Source: Burkholderiales bacterium
Lineage (GTDB): Bacteria > Pseudomonadota > Gammaproteobacteria > Burkholderiales > CAIKXV01
Assembly: GCA_014379045.1 (NCBI GenBank)
Contig: JACMMK010000182.1
Location: forward strand, 1 to 12,705
DNA length: 12,705 nt
Direction: 5' to 3'
Of the stretch, positions 7,553-12,705 are shown piece after piece (position 1 is the first letter of the stretch; every line of letters starts with the position of its first letter). The translations under genes and the position numbers were made by a program. The notes under the pieces were generated by a model that saw only the letters and a program-made list of their open reading frames with translations, ran no database searches and had not been told where the DNA came from.

Positions 7553-8278
7553 ATGTACGAATCCGATGAGTTCCACCCCGCGCGCCGCGAGTTTCTCGCG
7601 CTGATCGCGGCGGCGGTGGGCGTGCTCTGTATCCCGTCGCTCGCGCGCGCCCAGTCGCTCGCGGACATCTCGAGTGTCGACCAGGCGAGTGCGCTCAGAA
7701 GCGCGCTGAGTCAGGGTGCGACGAGCGCGGTGTCGCTGCTGGGCAAGCTCGACGGTTTCTGGAGCAACCCGCAGGTGAAGATTCCGCTGCCCGACTCGCT
7801 CGATCGATTGCGCGGCCCGGCGCGGTTGCTCGGCCTCGGGTCGCAGTTCGACGATCTGCACCTGTCGATCAACCGGGCGGCAGAGACCGCCGTGCCGCAG
7901 TCGATCCAGTTGCTGCAGTCGGCGATCAAGAGCATGACCGTGCAGGACGTGCAGGGCGTCCTCACCGGCGGCCAGACGGCGGCGACCGAATACTTTCGGA
8001 AGGTGACCAGCGGCGAGCTGTTCAATCGCTTCCTGCCGATCGTCACGCGCGTGACCGAGAAGGTCGGCCTCGCGCAGCAGTACAACACGCTCGCCGAGCG
8101 CGGTGCGTCGCTCGGCGTCGTCGACGCGAAGCAGGCGAAGATCGAGCCCTTCGTCACCAACAAGGCACTCGACGGCCTCTATTTCATGGTCGGCGAGGAA
8201 GAGAAGAAGATTCGTGCGAACCCGGTGGGGGCAGCCACCGGTATTGCGCGGCGCGTGTTCGAGGCGCTCGGGCGCTGA
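7553..8278 (+). CDS. DUF4197 family exported protein
   Basis: A 241-residue secreted protein of the DUF4197 family, of unknown function. The N-terminus has RREFL at 11-15, then a hydrophobic run and a likely cleavage site ARA|QS at 33/34. The twin arginine resembles a Tat signal, although Sec export is equally possible. The mature part follows the family pattern: VKIPLPDSLDRL, SINRAAETAVP, AIKSMTVQDVQGVLTGG, AATEYFRKVT, and C-terminal VTNKALDGLYFMVGEEEKKIRANP. The ATG at 7553 has an AGAGGTA ribosome site just upstream (7542-7548). It lies 49 bp after lipA on the same strand and could be read from the lipBA transcript. A degraded second copy of its 3' end occurs at 9391-9547. Confidence 0.9.
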   Translation: MYESDEFHPARREFLALIAAAVGVLCIPSLARAQSLADISSVDQASALRSALSQGATSAVSLLGKLDGFWSNPQVKIPLPDSLDRLRGPARLLGLGSQFDDLHLSINRAAETAVPQSIQLLQSAIKSMTVQDVQGVLTGGQTAATEYFRKVTSGELFNRFLPIVTRVTEKVGLAQQYNTLAERGASLGVVDAKQAKIEPFVTNKALDGLYFMVGEEEKKIRANPVGAATGIARRVFEALGR

Positions 8279-8368
8279 CCTGCGTCCGGCGCCTCGCGTC
8301 CGACGACCCGCGCTCGGCGTCAGAGAGACCAGGACGCTGTCACGCTGCGAACCCGCGTGCGCTCGGAG

Positions 8369-9337
8369 TCAGTCGGCCCTGATCTGAAGTTCCGCGACGA
8401 CCTTTCTCCAACGGGAAAGGTCGGACTGGAGCGACTGCGCGAACTGCGCATGAGGCACTGTCATCACCTGGCTGCTCAGCGCCTCGACCTTCTGCACCAC
8501 GTCGGGCGAATTCATCGCCTTCACTGCGTCGTCGCTCACTTTCGCGACCACCGCCGGCGGGGTACCGGCGGGAGCGAACAGGCCGAACCACAACCCGATG
8601 TCGAAATGCTTCAGTCCGGCCTCGGCCATGGTCGGCACACCCGGCAGCAGTGGGGAGCGATGCGAGATGGCCAGCGGCTTCAGGTTGCCTTGCTTGACGT
8701 GCTGCAGCACCTGAACCAGCGGATCGAACAGCAGCGCCGTTCGCCCGGAAATGAGGTCCGGGTGGGTGCCGCTCTTGTACGGTATGTGCACCATGTCGAG
8801 CCGCGTTGCCTGCTTGAACATCTCGGCCATCAGATGATTGAGCGTTCCGTTGCCCGGGGACGCAATCGGATATTTACCGGGGTCGGCCCGGGCCAGCGCT
8901 ACAAACTCCTGCACGCTGTTCACCCCGAGTGTCGGACTCGCGACGAGCACCATCGGCGTCAACATCAGCATGGCGACCGGAATCAGGTCGCGCCCGGGAT
9001 CGTACGGAAGCTTGCTGTACAGACCGGGCGCGATCGCATGGGTGCCCAGTGTGCCGATCATCAGCGTGTGGCCGCCGCTGCTGTTGACGAGTTCGCTGGT
9101 CGCGATGGTGCCGCCGGCGCCGGGCCGGTATTCGGGCACCACCGGCTGTCCCCAGGTCGCCGTGAGTTTATCCGCCGCGATGCGCGCGACGATGTCTGCC
9201 GCGCCACCCGGCGGAAACGGCACCAGCAGCCGCACCGGTCGAGCCGGCCAGGACTGCGCGTGTGCGCAGGCCATTGCGAGGGCCGAGACGATGATGGCGA
9301 GACACGCAATTCGCGTCGACACGATGAGCCCGTTCAT
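8369..9337 (-). CDS. Bug-family tripartite tricarboxylate transporter substrate-binding protein
   Basis: Periplasmic solute-binding protein of the Bug (TctC) family, 322 residues. It has a Sec signal at about 1-27 (cleavage near AHA|QS), then the family opening PVRLLVPFPPGGAADIVAR (34-52), the loop NRPG-like YRPGAGG (70-76), MVHIPYKSG in the ligand-domain core, and GVPTMAEAGL toward the end. Such proteins bind carboxylates and, in some cases, amides or aromatic acids, delivering them to TctAB-type permeases or acting as sensors; the ligand cannot be told here. No TctA or TctB gene is in the window. It ends convergent with the DUF4197 gene (90-bp gap, 8279-8368, no clear terminator). Its start codon lies inside a strong inverted repeat (9333-9361). 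Confidence 0.93.
   Translation of the reverse strand: MNGLIVSTRIACLAIIVSALAMACAHAQSWPARPVRLLVPFPPGGAADIVARIAADKLTATWGQPVVPEYRPGAGGTIATSELVNSSGGHTLMIGTLGTHAIAPGLYSKLPYDPGRDLIPVAMLMLTPMVLVASPTLGVNSVQEFVALARADPGKYPIASPGNGTLNHLMAEMFKQATRLDMVHIPYKSGTHPDLISGRTALLFDPLVQVLQHVKQGNLKPLAISHRSPLLPGVPTMAEAGLKHFDIGLWFGLFAPAGTPPAVVAKVSDDAVKAMNSPDVVQKVEALSSQVMTVPHAQFAQSLQSDLSRWRKVVAELQIRAD
8398..8423. other. Perfect 9-bp inverted repeat near the 3' end of the first Bug gene
   Basis: CGACCTTTC (8398-8406) and GAAAGGTCG (8415-8423) are exact reverse complements with an 8-nt loop. The element lies inside the last codons of the Bug gene and about 120 bp past the DUF4197 stop. No run of T follows on either strand, so it is not a standard intrinsic terminator, although it could stall or protect transcripts at this convergent junction. 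Confidence 0.45.
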
Positions 9338-9361
9338 CGGGTAAAGGATCCACCCGATGAA
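9333..9361 (-). promoter_or_regulatory. 10-bp perfect inverted repeat over the start of the first Bug gene
   Basis: TTCATCGGGT (9333-9342) and ACCCGATGAA (9352-9361) are exact reverse complements around a 9-nt spacer containing GGATCC. In the minus-strand transcript the Bug start codon AUG (9337-9335) lies in the 3' arm. The only plausible ribosome site, GGTGGAT, spans the 5' arm and loop. A folded mRNA would therefore hide both. It could equally be a DNA operator. Confidence 0.6.
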
Positions 9362-9390
9362 GCAAACGATATGCCAAACAGATCCCCGGG

Positions 9391-9547
9391 ATCGACGCGC
9401 CGTCTCGAGCGCTAGCCTGCGTCACCGACACGGCCCTCGACGACTTCCATTTCAGGGTCGGCGAGCCAGAGAAGCAGACTCGTACGAATCCGGTGCGGCC
9501 CGCCACCGGGATTGCGCGGCGTGTGTTCGAGGCGCTAAAGGGCCTGA
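9391..9547 (+). pseudogene. Decayed 3' fragment of a second DUF4197 gene
   Basis: This stretch is homologous to the 3' end of the intact DUF4197 gene (about 8120-8278). Over the ungapped 117 bp from 9421 versus 8153 I count 19 mismatches by eye, about 84% identity. It still reads VTDTALDDFHFRVGEPEKQ then TNPV..ATGIARRVFEAL, against VTNKALDGLYFMVGEEEKK then ANPV..ATGIARRVFEAL. The 5' four-fifths of the gene is missing. There is an apparent one-codon deletion near 9400 and a one-base insertion just before the ancestral stop, which now reads TGA out of frame at 9545-9547. It is on the plus strand between the two minus-strand Bug genes, in the 227-bp interval 9338-9564, most of which it fills. 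Probably non-functional. Confidence 0.85.
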
Positions 9548-9564
9548 GAGGGATCGTGCGCGCA

Positions 9565-10560
9565 TCAATCGTTGAGCCCGAGCTTGCGCGCGGCGATCAG
9601 CGGCTCCCACTTCTTCCGCTCGGCCGCGAGGAACGCCGCGAACTGCGCGCGCGATTTCGATTCGACCGCAACGCCCTGCGCTTGTAGTTTGGCAGTGACC
9701 GTCGCGTCCTTGATGATGCGATCGACCTCGTCGGCGAACAGGGTAACGGTGGCCTCAGGCAGCCGCGCCGGGGCGACCAACCCGACCCAGTTGTCGACCT
9801 CATAGGCGCTGAAGCCGATCTCCTGCGCCGTTCTGACCTCCGGCAGGATCGGGCTGCGCCGGGAATGCGAGTTTGCCAGCGCGTTGAGCCGACCCCCTTG
9901 CACCTGTGGCAATGCGACGCTGATCGGCAGCCAGGCCGCGATCACCTGTCCACCGATCAAGCCGGCGACCAGATCGCCGACTGCCTTGTACGGCACATGG
10001 GTGAGATCGATGTCGGCGATCTGTTCGAACAGTGCCATGCTCATGTGGTGCGGGGCGCCGATGCCGGTCGAACCGAAGTCGAGTTTTCCGGGCGCAGCGC
10101 GCGCGACCGAGACGAACTCTTCGCAGGTTCTCGGTCCGCCCTTGTGCGTCACCAGGATCATCGAGCCGCTGCCGATGAAACTGATCGGCGTGAAGTCGTT
10201 CACCGGATGGAACGGCAGTTTGCGATACAGCAGCGGTGCGACGACGAAGGCGAACGCTGTCATCAGCAGCAGGCTGCCGTCGGCAGGTCCGACCGCCACC
10301 AGGCGCGAGCCGATATTGCCGCTCGCGCCCGGACGGTTGTCGACGATCACGTTGCGGGCGATTCGCTTTCCGAACGGCTCGGCGATCAGGCGCGCGACGA
10401 TGTCCGGCGTCGACCCCGGACCGAACGGCACCACGATCGACACATTGCCACCGGGCGCCTGAGCGGTCTGCGCCCACGCAGGAACCGCGGCGAGGGTGGC
10501 GGCGCTCGTCGCAGCGATCAGCGCGCTGCGTCGTTTCGGCGAATGCGCGGGCGCGCCCAT
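9565..10560 (-). CDS. Bug-family tripartite tricarboxylate transporter substrate-binding protein
   Basis: Second periplasmic Bug (TctC) binding protein, 331 residues. The signal peptide (about 1-30, KRRSALIAATSAA..., cleavage near AWA|QT) has two adjacent arginines, weakly Tat-like. Family features are VSIVVPFGPGSTPDIVARL (40-58), DNRPGASGNIGS, LPFHPVNDFTPIS, DFGSTGIGAPHHMS and LTHVPYKAVGDLVAGLIGG. By eye it is only distantly similar to the other Bug protein in this window, so the two are not a recent duplication. An ORF extension upstream to 10671 is rejected because the ATG at 10560 has an ideal AGGAGG seven bases before it. It starts 79 bp after the stop of the DapA-like gene on the same strand, so the two probably share a transcript and serve one substrate. 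Confidence 0.93.
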   Translation of the reverse strand: MGAPAHSPKRRSALIAATSAATLAAVPAWAQTAQAPGGNVSIVVPFGPGSTPDIVARLIAEPFGKRIARNVIVDNRPGASGNIGSRLVAVGPADGSLLLMTAFAFVVAPLLYRKLPFHPVNDFTPISFIGSGSMILVTHKGGPRTCEEFVSVARAAPGKLDFGSTGIGAPHHMSMALFEQIADIDLTHVPYKAVGDLVAGLIGGQVIAAWLPISVALPQVQGGRLNALANSHSRRSPILPEVRTAQEIGFSAYEVDNWVGLVAPARLPEATVTLFADEVDRIIKDATVTAKLQAQGVAVESKSRAQFAAFLAAERKKWEPLIAARKLGLND

Positions 10561-10567
10561 CGTGCTG

Positions 10568-10573
10568 CCTCCT
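10568..10573 (-). promoter_or_regulatory. Ribosome-binding site for the second Bug gene
   Basis: The minus strand reads AGGAGG, seven bases before the ATG at 10560. It is the best ribosome site in the window and fixes the start of this gene. Confidence 0.75.
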
Positions 10574-10639
10574 GCGGTGTGCGTGACGGGGCGGCGCGTA
10601 CCGTGGCTAGGGTCGGTCGAGCGCCGCGATGGGTCGGAC

Positions 10640-11578
10640 CTATGCAGCCTTCTTGACCGTGAAGCCGGCACCCATCAGCGCTTCATCGATGCGCCGGGCG
10701 ACGTCTCCGCTGGGCACCCGGGTCGGTTGCCGCACTGTCGGCGCGGGGAACAATCCGGCGCGGTACATCGCGTACTTCATCCGCGCATGCGCGTCGCCCG
10801 TAGGCTCGCCGAATCCGTACACGACGTCCTTCAGCGGATTGATCTCGTCCTGCAACTGCATTGCACGGCGCAGATCACCGCCCTGCACGGCTTCGAACAG
10901 CGCGACGATCTTCTCCGGGATGAACGAGGCGAAGCCGACCAGCGCACCGTCCACCCCCTGCACCATCGACGCGAGCAGATACTCGTCGTGGCAGGTGAGG
11001 ACGGCCTTGTCGGGCGCGGCTTCGCGGATCGAGCGGATGTCGACCGCGTACTTGTTCATGTCGCGCGTGCCGACCTTGAACGCCTTCACCGCAGGCAGTC
11101 GCGCAAGTTCGGCAAGCAGCGAATGCGAATAGGTGGCACGGGTCCAGGACGGGTAGACATGCACGACGAGATCGAGCCCGCTCGTCTTGCCGACATGGGC
11201 GAAGTAATCGACGACATGTTCGGGCTGCATGCCGAAGCGCAGCCAGCCGTGCGGGGGCATCACCAGCAGCGCCGAGGCCCCTGCTTCACGCGCCCGGCCG
11301 CCGTGGTCCTCGGCTTCGCCGAAGCCTTCGACGCACAGCCCCGAGACGACCGGAAGCCTACCCTTCGCTTCGTCGGCGACGATGCGCGTGACCTCGGCGC
11401 GCTCGTGGGCATCGAGCGCGAACACCTCGCCCGTGTGGCCGTTGGTCGTGAGCCCGCCGATCCCACGGATCGCTGCGAGACGTCCGGCGAACGCGCGCAG
11501 TGCCGGCTCGTCGATCGAATGATCGGCATGGAAGGGAACCTGCATCGCGGGGTGGATGCCCTTGTACGTCCAGTTCAT
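10640..11578 (-). CDS. DapA-superfamily (dihydrodipicolinate synthase-like) aldolase/lyase
   Basis: A 312-residue TIM-barrel class I aldolase/lyase of the DapA/N-acetylneuraminate lyase superfamily. The Schiff-base lysine is probably Lys168 in KAFKVGT and the barrel tyrosine Tyr142 in HVYPSWT, both equivalent to E. coli DapA Lys161 and Tyr133. The GTTGE motif is altered to NGHTGE (46-51), so the first of the paired threonines is His48. The residue at the carboxylate-binding Arg138 of DapA appears to be Trp145, within a loop two residues shorter. It is therefore unlikely to be the lysine-pathway enzyme. A catabolic aldolase or dehydratase acting on a 2-oxo acid or hydroxy acid is the better guess. 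The ATG at 11578 has GAGG eight bases upstream. It heads a minus-strand cluster with two Bug proteins and is divergent from a LysR gene. Confidence 0.88.
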   Translation of the reverse strand: MNWTYKGIHPAMQVPFHADHSIDEPALRAFAGRLAAIRGIGGLTTNGHTGEVFALDAHERAEVTRIVADEAKGRLPVVSGLCVEGFGEAEDHGGRAREAGASALLVMPPHGWLRFGMQPEHVVDYFAHVGKTSGLDLVVHVYPSWTRATYSHSLLAELARLPAVKAFKVGTRDMNKYAVDIRSIREAAPDKAVLTCHDEYLLASMVQGVDGALVGFASFIPEKIVALFEAVQGGDLRRAMQLQDEINPLKDVVYGFGEPTGDAHARMKYAMYRAGLFPAPTVRQPTRVPSGDVARRIDEALMGAGFTVKKAA

Positions 11579-11689
11579 CGTGTGTTCCTCGTTCGGTATC
11601 GGAATCGAAACGCGTCGGCCGAGCGATGCTTGGTGGACGCACCGGCGGGTGTCGCAGCGCATGGCATTCGAGATGGTGGACTTCCACGA

Positions 11690-11717
11690 GCTCTAGCGGA
11701 ATACTCAATCCGGTCAA
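11690..11717 (-). promoter_or_regulatory. Candidate sigma-70 promoter for the DapA-like/Bug operon
   Basis: On the minus strand TTGACC (11717-11712, five of six to the -35 consensus) is followed after 16 bp by TAGAGC (11695-11690, a weak -10). A transcript would start near 11683 and have a leader of about 105 nt. The site lies in the 160-bp divergent interval with lysR (11579-11738), whose part at 11699-11728 is more AT-rich than its surroundings. A weak -10 fits an activator-dependent promoter; I could not identify a LysR-type T-N11-A operator with confidence. Confidence 0.35.
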
Positions 11718-11738
11718 ACTAGCTATGTCTGAGGTGTC

Positions 11739-12668
11739 ATGTCTCGACAACGTCCGGGCATTGCGTTCCCACCGGCCACGCTGCAACTGTTCCTCGATGT
11801 CGCCGAGATGGGCAGCCTGACCAAGGCCGCGGCGCTGCGCGGTAGTGCGCAGTCGCAGATAAGCCGTCAGATCGGCATGCTGGAGCGGGGATGCGGCGGC
11901 CGGCTGTTTCACCGGACCGGGCGCGGTATCGCGCTGACCGAACTCGGCGAGCGCATCCTGCCGCGGGTACGCGCGTGGCTTGCCGATACCGACGAGCTGT
12001 TTGCCGACCTGCGCAGCATGGCCGGCGAGCCGGTCGGCGACGTGCGTCTCGGGGTGCTGCCCTCCACCTCGCATCCGCTGATCACGACCGTATTCCGCCG
12101 CGCGCATGAGCGCTACCCGGGCGTTCGGCTAAGCGTGCGCGAAGGGCAGGGAAACCAGATCGATACCTGGCTCGACAGTGCCCGTATCGATCTGGCCATT
12201 CTGTTCCGCCATCGCGATACGCCGCGTCCAGGCGAAACCGTGCTGTGGGAAGCGCCGACTTATCTGGTCGGGCCGCGCGGTTGCGCATTGAGCGCGGGTG
12301 ACCGGGTCGAGTTCGCGCGGCTCGCGGGCTTGCCGATGATCCTGCCGTGTCGACCGAGTGCGTGGCGCGACCTGCTGGACGAAGCGGCGCGGCAGCATCG
12401 CTTCGCCTTCGAGGTCGTGATGGAGGCCGACTCGTTGACTATCCAGAAGGAAACCGTCGCGGCTGGCGGCGTATACACGATCCTGGGTCCCGATGCGCTC
12501 GGGAATGACCGCGCGGGCGGGCGACTGCAGGCGTCGCGCATCGTGCGTCCCGATCTCACGCGTCATGTGACGATGGCGCTCGCGCGCCACGGTCCGCTGA
12601 CACTCGCCTGCCGGAAGATCGCGGCGCTGATCGAGGAAGCCGTCGGCGACGCGCGCAGCGTCGCCTAG
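11739..12668 (+). CDS. LysR-family transcriptional regulator
   Basis: A 309-residue LysR-type regulator. The winged helix-turn-helix covers about 13-72, with LFLDVAEMGSLTKAAALRG and SQISRQIGMLERGCGGRLFHRTGRGIALTELG. The substrate-binding domain starts near residue 99 (GDVRLGVLPSTSHPLI) and reaches the C-terminus, including the RIDLAILFRH and ETVAAGGVYTILG blocks typical of the effector pocket. The ATG at 11739 has GAGG at 11731-11734, a short but usable spacing; the ATG at 11725 is out of frame. It is divergent from the DapA-like/Bug cluster with a 160-bp shared control region, the usual arrangement for a LysR activator of a catabolic operon responding to the pathway substrate. The window ends 37 bp after its stop, with nothing recognisable there. 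Confidence 0.93.
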   Translation: MSRQRPGIAFPPATLQLFLDVAEMGSLTKAAALRGSAQSQISRQIGMLERGCGGRLFHRTGRGIALTELGERILPRVRAWLADTDELFADLRSMAGEPVGDVRLGVLPSTSHPLITTVFRRAHERYPGVRLSVREGQGNQIDTWLDSARIDLAILFRHRDTPRPGETVLWEAPTYLVGPRGCALSAGDRVEFARLAGLPMILPCRPSAWRDLLDEAARQHRFAFEVVMEADSLTIQKETVAAGGVYTILGPDALGNDRAGGRLQASRIVRPDLTRHVTMALARHGPLTLACRKIAALIEEAVGDARSVA

Positions 12669-12705
12669 CTAGCGCAGGCGCCGGCGCAAACTGCCGCGAC
12701 GAAGC

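Noticed and set aside
8357..9415. 352-codon plus-strand frame opposite the first Bug gene
   Set aside because: No recognisable domain; the minus strand has a signal peptide and Bug motifs throughout.
8369..10560. Tandem duplication of a whole DUF4197-Bug unit
   Set aside because: The two Bug proteins look only distantly related by eye, while the DUF4197 fragments are about 84% identical, so a single recent duplication of the pair does not fit.
10640..11578. Naming this gene dapA
   Set aside because: The GTTGE motif and the arginine position of dihydrodipicolinate synthase are changed, and the context is a LysR/Bug catabolic cluster.
11675..11686. GTGGACTTCCAC palindrome as a LysR operator
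   Set aside because: A two-base loop palindrome without the T-N11-A pattern, near the predicted transcript start; too weak to call.
10496..11722. 408-codon plus-strand frame opposite the DapA-like gene
   Set aside because: Antisense shadow, no motif, overlaps the likely promoter region and the confident minus-strand gene.

Overview
The window looks like chromosomal DNA from a GC-rich betaproteobacterium, most likely of the order Burkholderiales. The evidence is the gene order dacA/C-type carboxypeptidase, D-amino acid aminotransferase, DUF493 (YbeD), lipB, lipA, together with two Bug-family (TctC-like) solute-binding proteins. The left half carries conserved housekeeping genes and the right half carries accessory genes.

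Layout. Positions 1-2436 (+) hold the 3' end of a penicillin-binding D,D-carboxypeptidase, a D-amino acid transaminase with the full set of family catalytic residues, and a DUF493 protein. Positions 2486-5729 break the usual ybeD-lipB junction with three genes. These are a small SET/post-SET protein lysine methyltransferase (+) and, convergent to it, a DUF1499 protein and a CHASE3-PAS hybrid histidine kinase with a C-terminal receiver (-). Positions 5822-7503 (+) hold lipB and lipA, overlapping at ATGA, which make protein-bound lipoate. A DUF4197 exported protein follows (7553-8278, +).

From 8369 to 11578 (-) there is an accessory cluster. In transcription order it is a DapA-superfamily aldolase/lyase, a Bug binding protein, a decayed copy of the DUF4197 3' end, and a second Bug protein. 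A LysR regulator (11739-12668, +) is divergent from it. This resembles a LysR-controlled carboxylate uptake and catabolism locus, but no TctA/TctB membrane subunits are present in the window and the substrate cannot be read from sequence.

The most notable observations are: (i) a second, degraded DUF4197 C-terminus about 1.27 kb downstream of the intact one, with the first Bug gene between the two copies; (ii) a perfect 10-bp inverted repeat that puts the start codon and likely ribosome-binding region of that Bug gene in a hairpin; (iii) a SET methyltransferase with a eukaryote-like zinc-binding post-SET motif and a lysine-rich tail inside a lipoate/cell-wall gene cluster; (iv) a DapA-like enzyme that keeps the Schiff-base machinery but has lost key dihydrodipicolinate synthase residues. 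I found no CRISPR array, tRNA, rRNA or insertion sequence. No wholly new system is obvious.
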